Notes under the pieces: generated by a model
Seen by the model: only the letters and a program-made list of their open reading frames with translations
The model's database searches: none
Told to the model about the DNA's origin: nothing
Assembly (NCBI RefSeq): GCF_023973825.1
Contig: NC_090115.1
Coordinates: 434,001-498,000 of the forward strand
DNA from: Plasmodium brasilianum
Taxonomy: Eukaryota; Apicomplexa; Aconoidasida; Haemosporida; Plasmodiidae
Length of the DNA stretch: 64,000 nt
Reading direction: 5' to 3'
Part shown: positions 47,095 through 57,680 of the stretch, one piece after another
Position numbering within the stretch: the stretch's first letter is position 1
Layout of the letters: the number at the start of each line of letters is the position of its first letter
Translations under genes and position numbers: made by a program

Positions 47095-48797
47095 TCTGTT
47101 TTTCATAATTGTGTGTGCATTTGGAGAGAAGCAAGATTGCAGGGGGGGGGGAAAAGGGGTAGCGGAAGTAAGTGCATCTAAAATTTTTTTTTTTTTTCCA
47201 CCATTAGTTTGAATGTATGCGTGTTCTGTGTACTTAATTTTTTACTCGTATAAATACGCGTTATGGTACACACATTTTGCTTGGACACGATTGTCTCAAC
47301 TTTCACCACTGCCACGATTGCCACTACTACCGCTACTACAGCTACTACAGCCAGTAGCCATTTTCTTAAAGTGTCTATTGGAAAAAGAAAAAAACAAAAT
47401 TAGTTATAAAAATATGTATTAAATTATACTGCTTTGTAAATCTTTTAAGTTGGCCGAACAATGAGTTTGTAATGGAGCATGTGTGTACATGTGTGTACAC
47501 CCTTATACATATGTATTTAAGTGTACATACATATATATATATGCACATATATATATGTTTCATAATAACTCATAACCTTCTCGAGTTATATAAAATTATA
47601 ATTGCGTCTTTTTTTATTTTATTTTATTTTTTTTTCTTTTTCTTCTATTCAACATAATAATTAAAACTAATGAATGAAAACATGCGCAGGTTAAGGTAAA
47701 AAAAAAATAAAATAAAATAAAATAAAATAAAATAGAATAAAATAGAATATAATGAAGTATAATATAATAAAGTATAATATGATAAGGTATAATAAAATAT
47801 GGTATAATATAATAAAGTATAACAAAATAAAATAAATGTCAAACGTTATAGGATAGAGCTATAAATGGATACTATCTTACTGCCAAAAAAAAAAGAAAAA
47901 GAAAAAAGAAAGCAAAATAATGGCATCAAATAGAAAAGGGATAAATACAAATAATTATTTTTATCCCGTTAGTTTGTTTATTGGTGAGCGCATATGTATA
48001 TATATACATACATAGGTACATATATTGCTTCATTGATAAGCCCGTGAGTGGTTGTATTTATAATACGTGTAGACTTTAGTGCACACTTACATGTACACAA
48101 ACAAGAGTAAAAATCGTATGAGGGACTCTCCTCACACTAACGGTAACAATTGTGGATGTTTTGTCAGTCCAAACGTGAGGATAAATGCAAGAAAAATGAA
48201 CAACAAATGAACGACGAATGAACAACAAATGAACAACAAATGAACGACGAATGAACAACAAATGAACAACAAATGAACGACAAATGAACAACAAATGAAC
48301 GACGAATGAACAACAAATGAACAACAAATGAACGACGAATGAACAACAAATGAACAACAAATGAACGACGAATGAACAACAAATGAACAACAAATGAACA
48401 ACAAATGAACGACGAATGAACAACAAATGAACAACAAATGAACGACGAATGAACAACAAATGAACAACAAATGAACAACAAATGAACGACGAATGAACAA
48501 CAAATGAACGACGAATGAACAACAAATTAACAACAAATGAACGACGAATATATATCAAAAGGTTAGCATGTGCTTAGCAAATAATTAGCAATTGCTTAGC
48601 AACTACTAAACAAATGGTGCCTCATCTTCTCGATGTTTTATGGTGGCGGCAAAAAATAAATACCAGTCCAGATGATTGTGTATAAATAAAAAAAATAAAA
48701 TTAAATAAATATAAAAAAAATATAATACAACGTAATTTAAATATGCTGTAATATAATACATTGTACTAAAACGACTGTTTTACCTTCTCTTGTTACT
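47095..48797. other. Convergent spacer left of the 2,960-residue gene
   Basis: Shared 3' flank of two converging genes. It holds a short CTACTACCGCTACTACAGC repeat (47315-47350), a TAAAATA/TATAATA array (47705-47835) and the long AACAAATGAACGACGAATG array (48195-48548). No gene is seen. Confidence 0.65.
48195..48548. repeat. Array of AACAAATG and AACGACGAATG units
   Basis: Eleven-base units AACAACAAATG and AACGACGAATG arranged in higher-order blocks, about 350 bases in all. Frames through it read as SFVVHLLFIC-type peptides on the minus strand, long only because stop codons are rare in the unit. It lies 250 bases beyond the stop of the 2,960-residue gene. Confidence 0.9.
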
Positions 48798-51700
48798 CTA
48801 CTGATTTTTACTCTTTCCATTTCGATTCGTTCTGCTATTATAATCATTTATAGCGTATCTATTTTTGTCCCGTCCATTTCTACTGTGCATCTTCTTCTTA
48901 TTATAATTAGCTTTGTTATGCTCGTAGGAGATAGCGCAATTATTTCTTTTACTATTATTACTACAGTTTGTCGTTGTAGCACTAGTGGGATAAGAATTAT
49001 CTTCATACGTATTATTTTTTGTATTTGCGCTCAGAACTGCATAATATGAATTAGTTCCAAAAGCATATGATTCACTTCTCTGTGAAAAATTGTTAGTGTT
49101 ACGAATGCTGTTGTCATCCTTGTTATAGTTTTCTTCTCTACCCAGTCTGCTATCCTTATGTTGGTTCTCTTCTTTCCACATGTCTGTACCCATTTCACAC
49201 TTCTGTTCTCTATGTGCTCCTTTATTTTTTACAAACTGGATCGAGTTAGAATTGAGAAAATAATTATTGTTGTACATCTCTGTGTTTTCCTTTACACCTT
49301 TTTTAAAACATACTTTATCAAAATGTGCTTTATTAATAAAAATCGTATCATATGAATAATAATTTTTATTATTCTTTTTTACAAAATGGGAATGATTAGC
49401 TTCGTTATTCTGTTTTGCATTATGTAACTCTATACCCTCGTTTGTATTCTTTTGCTTATTCTGATCAGATGAATCCTTAATTTTTATAGTATTATCACCG
49501 TCTTCACTTTGCACGCTGGTAATTTTGTTAGTACTACATTTACTGATCATTTCCTCTATTAATAAATTCCTATTCTCCTTCACTACTGTTTTGCTGTTCT
49601 TCAATATCTTTTTCTTATTCTTTACATCTTTGTCATTATTTGTCAAGCTTTCTTCTTGTAACAGTTCTTTTTCATCTATGATAATATTCTTTTTCATAGT
49701 ATGCACATCAACAAGGGTGTTTCCCTTTTTGGGAGTGGCATCCTTTTCCTTTTCCATGTTTGTCATGCTAATTATGTTAGATACGTCTTCCACTTCTATC
49801 ACTTTCGTCTTTGCTTCTTCCCCCGTGTTTCCTTCAATCAAACTACATAGATGATTTATCTCCTCTCCTTTGTAAGTCTCATAACTGCACTGTTCTATTT
49901 TATCCCTAATCCTTCTTTTGTTCACTGCATCCTCCTGTGGATTTTGACTTGTACACTCCTCCCCTATAGAAAACCTAACAGGGTTGTTGTCTTTCCGAGT
50001 TAAGTTATTCCTCTCATTTTGCATTTCTATTATTTTTTGTTTTACTTCTTTTTCTTTATTATTTTGTGTATCATCCGCACGAAGTCTATTACTAGTTGTG
50101 TAATGTTCTCTTCCTGCTTCTTTCTCTGTTGTGTCTAATGGCTGTTCATAATTTACTCTTCTGCGTTCGTCATATTTATCATCATCACTGTGGTTACCAC
50201 TACGGTAGTCACTCTGGTTATTATTCCTATGCATGCTACTATGAATGCGACTGTGATTGCTACTATGATTGTTCCTATTATAACCATTGTAACTGTTTAC
50301 GCTTCTGTAGTAGGTCCTTTTGTCAAACCCACTATTGCAATTATTACGCGGATGGTTTTCTGTGTGATTAGGTGTGTATGAAATTCTTCGATTCGTTTGT
50401 CCATTTATAGCATTAACACTTGTTTTATAATCAGTGTGCATATTGGAATTAGTAAAAATTCTACTACGGGAGTTTCCAAAAAGGCTACCGCGAATGCTTC
50501 CATGGAAGCTGCTACCAATATTGACATTGCCTTTACTAGTAATAGTACTATTTGTGCTAAGATTTCCCTTAAAATTTCCGCCGTTGTGGTGGTAGGAGCA
50601 GTAACCACTGTCGTCCGTATAACCACTGCCTAAATCATCAGCAAAATTTACATGGTTGGCATTGTGTCTGTTTGCGCTGTTCCCGTACTTGTTCAAACAG
50701 GATAAATTCTTTTTATTATTAACATTACTGTAGTTCGGACTTCCGTAATGTGGATTGCTGTAATTCACGTTGTCGATACTCACATTGCCGATATTCACAT
50801 TGCCGATACTCACATTGCCGATACTCACATTGCAGCTATTCACATTGCAGCTATTCACATTCCTACTAACATCATTGTGGATCATATTATTGCTCCCTCT
50901 CGTGTTGTAGCTTGTTTCACATAGAATAGAGCCATATGCACTTGCATCTTTACTATTTATGTGCTCATTAGCGTCATTGAAGCTATTTCGTTCTATACCC
51001 ACATAGTTGTTTCTGCTACAGATACCATAACCACTTCGATCATTGTAAGCACTATAATTATTATGGGGTGTTCCTCCGTAGTTTATATATCCTTTCAACT
51101 GATGCACATGAGAATTGGAATCCTTGTTGTTCTTCACTTGTCGTCTACTTCGATACGTGAAATAATTGTTTCTAAAATTTTCATTGATATTTATATGTGA
51201 AGTCATACCATTGCTATTTTCTTTGCACTCAATGGAAAATTTTTCATTTTGCGGATTATTTTCATTGTTCATGTAATAGTAATTTACAGCCATCATGTTA
51301 TTACTACCCCCACTAATTATGTTGTTCCTTGGACGAGCTTTTGCCTTAGAATAAACGTTAGATCCTTCACAATTCGCGTAAAATTTGCCACACTCTGCAG
51401 GATTAGCGGCATTACCAGGATTAGCGGCATTACCAGGATTAGCGATATTACAAAAATTAGCGGTATTACCAAAATTAGCGGTATTACCAAAATTAGCGGT
51501 ATTACCAAAATTAGCGGTATTACCAGGATTAGCGATATTACCAAAATTAGCGGTATTACCAGGATTAGCGATATTACCAAAATTAGCGGTATTACCAAAA
51601 TTAGCGGTATTACCAGGATTAGCGATATTACCAAAATTAGCGGTATTACCAAAATTAGTGGTATTACCAAAATTAGCGGTATTACCAGCATTAGCAGTGG

Positions 51701-54700
51701 TAACAACGGTAGTAACAGTCGCTGGTGGCGGAAAAAGCGGATGCAAAGGCAAATTCCTCCTTGATGTAACTCCGGTACTGTAACTGCAGCTGACTTCACC
51801 CCTTTTATCATAAGCGTTGTAACTATTTTTTGTCGTTATGTTAGTCAGATCATGTAAATTATAAGGTTCCACCCAATTGTAAAACTTATTATAACGAGAG
51901 AAGTTATCCCAGTTACTGTTGCGTATACATCCGTTCGTGTTAGCATTAGTGTTGCAATCGACAGTATCATTATTTTCCCCCATTTTGTAGTTCCAGGAAT
52001 TGCGAAATGTGTAATCATTCAAACCTCTGTGCTTGTTACTATCACTGTAGTGACAACAGATAAAATCATTAGTACCGTTATGGGCACTATCGTTGTAGTT
52101 ATTCATCCAATTATCGACAATACTTGAATATTTCTTCTTGTTCTTCCTCTTCCCTTTACTGCGATTAATGTTCTTTCTTCTTTCAAATGAAGCTCTTTGA
52201 AAATTAATTTTAATCTTTTCTTCTGAACAGGTTTTATTACGGACTGTGCTCGTTAGATTCTTATCAAATATGTGCTTATCTTTAAACGTACATAGAAACG
52301 TATTCATAGTCTTCACACTGTACATATAATTTAATAGTTCATCAATATTATAAAGTGAGTACTGCATTTTATCGTTAAGGTCTTTTTTTAGACACTTATC
52401 TGTTCCTAAACATGAGGTGTAATCGTCAGTGCCTTCCCTACTATGGTTATACTCCTCATCGATATGAATAGAATTATTTTCTAAAATACATTCCAGATTG
52501 TTCTGTACACATTCTTTATTATTTTCCCGCTCATCCTTATTATAAATGTTATCTATGTTGTCCTTTTGAAATGATTTTTTTTTTTTTTCCTTTATTATTT
52601 TTTCATCATCATCCGTACATTCGCTGAGTGATGATCCTTCTAAAAGGTTACACTCCTCCGTTTTAACAAAAATATTGTAGCCATTGGATTCATGTATATC
52701 TTCACTCCTGTTATCCTTTTCTTTTTTATCATAGTTAATTAACATATTTTTCAATATATTTCTGAACGCATTAATATTTGCTGATTGTTCAGGCGATATC
52801 ATATGAGGTTTCAGCATGCACATTTCTAAACTTTCAAAAGATTTATTTTTACGCTGATGAAAATTTGCAGATACCGACCGCGTTAGTTTGAGACTATGTT
52901 CAACTGCTCCGTTGCTACTACTGCTACTGTTGCTACTATTTCTACTACTGCTACTACCACTGGCAGTCACCTTCATTTGTATGCATGCTCCATCATTGTG
53001 AGAACCGTTACCTACTTGACCTTCCCCCTCTTTAAGTACATTATTCCGACAATCTTTGCTATACTTCATTTCCTTACTAGAATAAATAAGATTATTATTC
53101 TTTACATTACGTTCTTTTCCTTCATTTTTTAGACGACAAGAACTGCTCATGTTGTATTGCATAGAGCTTACATTTGCAATTCCTTCATGTGAAGGACACT
53201 CATATTTATGAACATACTTGTTATCGAGAATATGATTACAGTCGGAATTACAGCTATTGAACTGTTTAGTATAACTAGGGTATCTATACACAGAACACTT
53301 CACTGTGCTGTTAGATATACAGGTCTCTATATCATTAACAGTTTTGTAACTGCCATTAGGTCCATTGTAAAGATTATCTATAAGTAGAGTGCTCTGTGTT
53401 GGTTTATTCTGTACCTTCATTTCATGGTCATTTGTTAAATTCGACCATACTGCATATTCACTATCTTCATTAGTAACATCACTACTATGTTGTTGATATC
53501 GGGGGAAAAGTTCATTAGTGAATCTATTCCATCTATCCATATTATCATTCGTATGACTGCTAGTTAATTGGTTCTCTTTTTTTGGAATATATTCATAGTC
53601 CTTCATACTTGTCATTTTCACTCTATTTTGTACAAATTTCCTGTTAGGCCACCTCCCAGTATTGTTACGCATCCATGAGTTATCATATTTTTTGAAATCC
53701 TCCCTTTTGTTTGGATTTAGCACTACAGGACTGTCAAAAGAGGGATTCACTATGTGAACCGTTGTACCTTCGTTCGTTTCGTCATCCGATTTGTCATTCG
53801 ATTTGTCATTCGATTTGTCATATGGTTTGTCATCTGGTTTGTCATCTGGTTTGTCATTCGCTTCATTCAATGCATCGTTTCCCCCTGTAATTTTCCCACT
53901 GTCGAACTTGTCATCTCCTTTGGAAATGCTTCCCATTATACAAAGGGATCCTTTTGCTGGATCGTTAGAAATACTAGATCTAGTAAGCTCTTCTTGATTT
54001 TTGTTCTCTATAACTGCATAACATTTTGTACGCTCCTCTTCATTATGTGTATTTGCGTGAATTACATTATTTTTCTTACTTTCACTACTACTTTCATAAT
54101 TTTCTTTATCCTTATTCTTGCCATAACTTGCAATATAACTTTTGTCATCCATCATTAAATTTTCATATCTTTGTACAAAATGGTTATCATCAGTATAATC
54201 TTTACTTTCCATGTTACTCTTTCTTAACTCATAATATTTTTTTTTATCACCTATGTTGTTTTCCTCCTCTGTTCCATTTTCCTCCATTCTGTTCAAATGG
54301 CAGTTCAGACTTTCTCGGTTTTTATAATTTTTTTGTATGCTTCTTTTTTGGCAGTCCTCACTCAAAATATTATTACTACAGCTACTATTATTACGATTAT
54401 TATTATTGCCATGCTCATTAATATTATCACTAAAGAATGGTTCATTTCGTTTTCTGCTATGTTTACCTTCTGTGTTACTGCTATAATTACAGTTGTACAT
54501 AGAGGAGGCGTATTTGTTAAGCGCTCTTTTTTTTTTTTTTCTAAATTTATTTTTGTCAGCTTGGAGCTGGTTTTTGTATTCATTGATTGAATTATCATTC
54601 TCCTCTCCATCAACTACTTGAACACAATTATATCTGTTCATAAGTTTATTATTTGTGTTATAGCAGGTGTTAGTATAATTTCCCTTATCTTCTTGGGCAA

Positions 54701-57680
54701 GGTTTTCATTATTATGCTTAACATAATTTTGGTCCATAATTTCTGACTCGTTCATAATTTTGTCGTCGTGGCGCAACGCGATGTTATTTTGGTCGTCCTT
54801 AGCATTATCGATATGATGGTAATTACTACTGCTCTTATTACTGATCTTATTACTGCTCTTATTACTGCTCTTATTACTGCTCTTATTACTGCTCTTATTA
54901 TTGCCCTTATTACTGCTCTTATTATTTCCCTTATTACTGCTCTTATTACTGCTCTTATTACTGCTCTTATAATTTATCTTATTATTAATAGTCGTTGCAC
55001 TGATGGTAGCCGTCATATGGACAGCTTCTAACTTTAGAGTAGCCGATTTGTCCTCCTTCACACCAGTAGAACTGACCTCTTCCACTTCTTTATCATCTTC
55101 CACTTCTTTATCCTCTTCCACTTCTTTATCCTCTTCCACTTCTTTATCCTCTTCCACTTCTTTATCCTCTTCCACTTCTTTATCCTCTTCCACTTCTTTA
55201 TCCCCTTCCACGCTTTCATCATTTTTGCTTACAGGACTTTTCTGACTGCATTTTCCTTGCTTGTTAATGTCATTTGTGGAACTCGTTTGCTCGTCACCAT
55301 AGACACTATTATCGTTATTACTATTACTACCAACGTTACTATTTGTATATCGTTTAACTTGCTCACTTAAGTCAAACAGTTCATCCCTATTACAACTAAT
55401 AACATTGCAGCTATCCTTCGTAACTAAGTTAAAGTCCATCATGTTGTTCTTTTCTCTGATACTTACATTCCTATCATCACTGTTACTGTGTGCATGTTTA
55501 GCACTGCTTTTAATGCGCGCTTTATTCGCCTTCCCCATTTTCCATTCGCTATTAGTGTTAGCATTAGTACTATTCTTGGTTGTATACGTATTCCCTTTAT
55601 CACTGTTATTAATCTGTGTATTTTTTTTTGGGAGATGATAATTTATTTTCTCATTTTTATATACATTATCCTTTTTATACATATCCGCAAAGTATTTGTT
55701 GTGGTCATACATATAGTTAGTACTACTTCCGCTGTTGTTATGTCCACTCCCCTCGTTGCTTCTATTGTTTCTACTATGACTGTTCAGGTAATTGTTAAGG
55801 TAACCGTTCGTGTAACTGTTCACGTAACTGTTTATATAACTACTGCTGTAATTGCTGCTGTGGCAGTTGGCAGTGTCAGCTATGCTGCCGTTTCTGTATC
55901 CAAAGGAGCTATTCCCATATTGACTATTTCCTACATTATAATTATAATGACTAGAATTAAAGTAGTTAACATATTTTCCACTCATCGAATTGTAGATATA
56001 ATTTGAACTATTCTTGTAGCCATTGTAATAACGTGTGTAGTGTTTTTTCTTATATTTTGTTGACACAACATTTTCATTTGCTTTCTCATTTGTATTTTCT
56101 TTTATATTTTCATTTATATTTTCATTTATATTTTCATTTATATTTTCATTTATATTTTCATTTATATTTTCATTTGTATTCTCATTTGTATTCTCATTTG
56201 TATTCTCATTTGTATGCTCATTTGTATTCTCATTTGTATTCTCATTTGTATGCTCATTTGTATTCTCATTTGTATGCTCATTTATATTCTCACTTATTAT
56301 ATTCTCATTTGTATGCTCATTTATATTCTCACTTATTATATTCTCATTTGTATGCTCATTTATATTCTCACTTATTATGTTCTCATTTGCTTTTTCATTT
56401 GCATTTTCATTTTCATATGGGAGCATGCCATCTCTTTTATGACTATCATGTTCACTACCTTTTGACATGATTAATTTAACAGAATAATTATTATTAGTTA
56501 GGTTATTTTGTCTTTTCATTATATTCTGTTCTTTGTTTTTTTTTTTGTACGAGAAGTCACTACTCGTTTTTGCATCAGTGTTATGGTATTTCTTATTGTT
56601 ATTACAATTGTAATTTCCTATTTCATTCATATGACAAATGTTTTTATTATTTGACTCTTCTGTTCGTTCTTTTGAAATATATTTATTTCCAATTATTTTT
56701 AATTCGTTGTAGTTCTTGGAGTGGCTGTTGTGGTAGTTACCACTGCTATAGGGGGTACTGTAGCAGCTCCTGTGGCAGTTACTATAGCAGTTACTGTGGC
56801 AGTTACTGTGGCAGTTACTATGCCCGTTACTATGTCCGTCACTATGCCCGTTACTATGCCCGTTACTATGTCCGTTACTATGCCCGTTAGTGTTCCTGTA
56901 ACTATAACTATAACCGTTAATGTAAGCGTTACTTCGGCCTTTATTGTTACGCCTTTTTTCGTATTTCATATATTCCCCTCCATCTTTGTACATGCTGCCA
57001 ACAGAACTGTTGTCAATATTACCGATGGTACTATTTTTTAAATTTTTATCCTTACCCGAAAATTCATTGTTTTCACGGTAATTCGTCTTGTAGTATCTGC
57101 TGCTCACATTTTGGTTATAATACGTTTTATGCGTGTTATAATTTCCATTACTGGTACTACCGATATACGACGAATAAGTATTGTAGTTTAAATAATCCTC
57201 ATATAATAAATTAGTTTGGTTTTCTCTTAATGTTTTATTATTATTATTATTATTATTGCTATTATTATTATTATTATTATTGCTATTATTATTATTATTG
57301 TTGTTGCTATTATTATTATTATTATTGTTGCTATTATTATTATTATTATTGTTGCTATTATTATTATTATTATTGTTGCTATTATTATTATTATTGTTGC
57401 TATTATTATTATTATTGTTGTTGCTATTATTATTATTATTATTATTATTGCTATTATTATTATTATTATTGCTATTTTTATACTTATTATTGCTATTTTT
57501 ATACTTATTATTGCTATTTTTATACTTATTATTGCTATTATTATCATTCCCAGCTCTATAACATTTTGATTTATTTGCTTTCATATAGCTTTCTGAATAG
57601 ACAGTCGTGTGTTCTTGGCTGCTTGTTGCCTCTTCATTGTTGTTATTCTTCCTAACTGCCTCTGCTTTGAAATCATGCAT
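48798..57680 (-). CDS. Giant Asn-rich protein with possible eIF4E-binding motif, function unknown
   Basis: A single-exon protein of 2,960 residues from the ATG at 57680 (MHDFKAEAVRKN). It is nearly all low complexity. In order there are poly-Asn with single Ser (DNA 57236-57480), HSNGHSNG repeats, (I/T)NEN repeats (56090-56390), EVEEDK repeats (55090-55205), SSNK repeats (54830-54985) and an NTANFG/NIANPG repeat (51395-51695). The ordered islands are the interesting part. One, near residues 1625-1650, reads SPEQSANINAFRNILKNML. Another contains YNIDELL at residues 1777-1783, which fits the YxxxxL-hydrophobic eIF4E-binding consensus, followed within about 60 residues by a basic ERRKNINRSKGKRK patch. 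Related layouts occur in eIF4E-binding repressors such as 4E-T, but the motif is short and may be chance. The last 500 residues have coiled-coil-like stretches (KEKEVKQKIIEMQNERNNL). No enzyme domain is seen. Confidence 0.85.
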   Translation of the reverse strand: MHDFKAEAVRKNNNNEEATSSQEHTTVYSESYMKANKSKCYRAGNDNNSNNKYKNSNNKYKNSNNKYKNSNNNNNNSNNNNNNNNSNNNNNNNSNNNNNNSNNNNNNNSNNNNNNNSNNNNNNNSNNNNNNNSNNNNNNNSNNNNNNNKTLRENQTNLLYEDYLNYNTYSSYIGSTSNGNYNTHKTYYNQNVSSRYYKTNYRENNEFSGKDKNLKNSTIGNIDNSSVGSMYKDGGEYMKYEKRRNNKGRSNAYINGYSYSYRNTNGHSNGHSNGHSNGHSDGHSNGHSNCHSNCHSNCYSNCHRSCYSTPYSSGNYHNSHSKNYNELKIIGNKYISKERTEESNNKNICHMNEIGNYNCNNNKKYHNTDAKTSSDFSYKKKNKEQNIMKRQNNLTNNNYSVKLIMSKGSEHDSHKRDGMLPYENENANEKANENIISENINEHTNENIISENINEHTNENIISENINEHTNENTNEHTNENTNENTNEHTNENTNENTNENTNENINENINENINENINENINENIKENTNEKANENVVSTKYKKKHYTRYYNGYKNSSNYIYNSMSGKYVNYFNSSHYNYNVGNSQYGNSSFGYRNGSIADTANCHSSNYSSSYINSYVNSYTNGYLNNYLNSHSRNNRSNEGSGHNNSGSSTNYMYDHNKYFADMYKKDNVYKNEKINYHLPKKNTQINNSDKGNTYTTKNSTNANTNSEWKMGKANKARIKSSAKHAHSNSDDRNVSIREKNNMMDFNLVTKDSCNVISCNRDELFDLSEQVKRYTNSNVGSNSNNDNSVYGDEQTSSTNDINKQGKCSQKSPVSKNDESVEGDKEVEEDKEVEEDKEVEEDKEVEEDKEVEEDKEVEDDKEVEEVSSTGVKEDKSATLKLEAVHMTATISATTINNKINYKSSNKSSNKSSNKGNNKSSNKGNNKSSNKSSNKSSNKSSNKISNKSSSNYHHIDNAKDDQNNIALRHDDKIMNESEIMDQNYVKHNNENLAQEDKGNYTNTCYNTNNKLMNRYNCVQVVDGEENDNSINEYKNQLQADKNKFRKKKKRALNKYASSMYNCNYSSNTEGKHSRKRNEPFFSDNINEHGNNNNRNNSSCSNNILSEDCQKRSIQKNYKNRESLNCHLNRMEENGTEEENNIGDKKKYYELRKSNMESKDYTDDNHFVQRYENLMMDDKSYIASYGKNKDKENYESSSESKKNNVIHANTHNEEERTKCYAVIENKNQEELTRSSISNDPAKGSLCIMGSISKGDDKFDSGKITGGNDALNEANDKPDDKPDDKPYDKSNDKSNDKSDDETNEGTTVHIVNPSFDSPVVLNPNKREDFKKYDNSWMRNNTGRWPNRKFVQNRVKMTSMKDYEYIPKKENQLTSSHTNDNMDRWNRFTNELFPRYQQHSSDVTNEDSEYAVWSNLTNDHEMKVQNKPTQSTLLIDNLYNGPNGSYKTVNDIETCISNSTVKCSVYRYPSYTKQFNSCNSDCNHILDNKYVHKYECPSHEGIANVSSMQYNMSSSCRLKNEGKERNVKNNNLIYSSKEMKYSKDCRNNVLKEGEGQVGNGSHNDGACIQMKVTASGSSSSRNSSNSSSSSNGAVEHSLKLTRSVSANFHQRKNKSFESLEMCMLKPHMISPEQSANINAFRNILKNMLINYDKKEKDNRSEDIHESNGYNIFVKTEECNLLEGSSLSECTDDDEKIIKEKKKKSFQKDNIDNIYNKDERENNKECVQNNLECILENNSIHIDEEYNHSREGTDDYTSCLGTDKCLKKDLNDKMQYSLYNIDELLNYMYSVKTMNTFLCTFKDKHIFDKNLTSTVRNKTCSEEKIKINFQRASFERRKNINRSKGKRKNKKKYSSIVDNWMNNYNDSAHNGTNDFICCHYSDSNKHRGLNDYTFRNSWNYKMGENNDTVDCNTNANTNGCIRNSNWDNFSRYNKFYNWVEPYNLHDLTNITTKNSYNAYDKRGEVSCSYSTGVTSRRNLPLHPLFPPPATVTTVVTTANAGNTANFGNTTNFGNTANFGNIANPGNTANFGNTANFGNIANPGNTANFGNIANPGNTANFGNTANFGNTANFGNTANFCNIANPGNAANPGNAANPAECGKFYANCEGSNVYSKAKARPRNNIISGGSNNMMAVNYYYMNNENNPQNEKFSIECKENSNGMTSHININENFRNNYFTYRSRRQVKNNKDSNSHVHQLKGYINYGGTPHNNYSAYNDRSGYGICSRNNYVGIERNSFNDANEHINSKDASAYGSILCETSYNTRGSNNMIHNDVSRNVNSCNVNSCNVSIGNVSIGNVNIGNVSIDNVNYSNPHYGSPNYSNVNNKKNLSCLNKYGNSANRHNANHVNFADDLGSGYTDDSGYCSYHHNGGNFKGNLSTNSTITSKGNVNIGSSFHGSIRGSLFGNSRSRIFTNSNMHTDYKTSVNAINGQTNRRISYTPNHTENHPRNNCNSGFDKRTYYRSVNSYNGYNRNNHSSNHSRIHSSMHRNNNQSDYRSGNHSDDDKYDERRRVNYEQPLDTTEKEAGREHYTTSNRLRADDTQNNKEKEVKQKIIEMQNERNNLTRKDNNPVRFSIGEECTSQNPQEDAVNKRRIRDKIEQCSYETYKGEEINHLCSLIEGNTGEEAKTKVIEVEDVSNIISMTNMEKEKDATPKKGNTLVDVHTMKKNIIIDEKELLQEESLTNNDKDVKNKKKILKNSKTVVKENRNLLIEEMISKCSTNKITSVQSEDGDNTIKIKDSSDQNKQKNTNEGIELHNAKQNNEANHSHFVKKNNKNYYSYDTIFINKAHFDKVCFKKGVKENTEMYNNNYFLNSNSIQFVKNKGAHREQKCEMGTDMWKEENQHKDSRLGREENYNKDDNSIRNTNNFSQRSESYAFGTNSYYAVLSANTKNNTYEDNSYPTSATTTNCSNNSKRNNCAISYEHNKANYNKKKMHSRNGRDKNRYAINDYNSRTNRNGKSKNQ
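51395..51695 (-). repeat. Coding 18-base repeat encoding NTANFG/NIANPG
   Basis: Roughly 16 units of six residues inside the 2,960-residue protein, many with the NFG triplet. The 18-base unit is an exact multiple of three. Confidence 0.9.
57236..57540 (-). repeat. Coding ATT/GCT trinucleotide tract encoding poly-Asn with Ser
   Basis: Near the N-terminus of the 2,960-residue protein, about 100 codons of Asn with a single Ser every 6-8 residues, ending in SNNKYKN units. A typical Plasmodium Asn-rich slippage tract. Confidence 0.92.

Noticed and set aside
48076..48558. 160-residue minus-strand frame of SFVVHLLFIC repeats
   Set aside because: It is a translation of the AACAAATGAACGACGAATG array in a convergent spacer. 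Three frames are open together.
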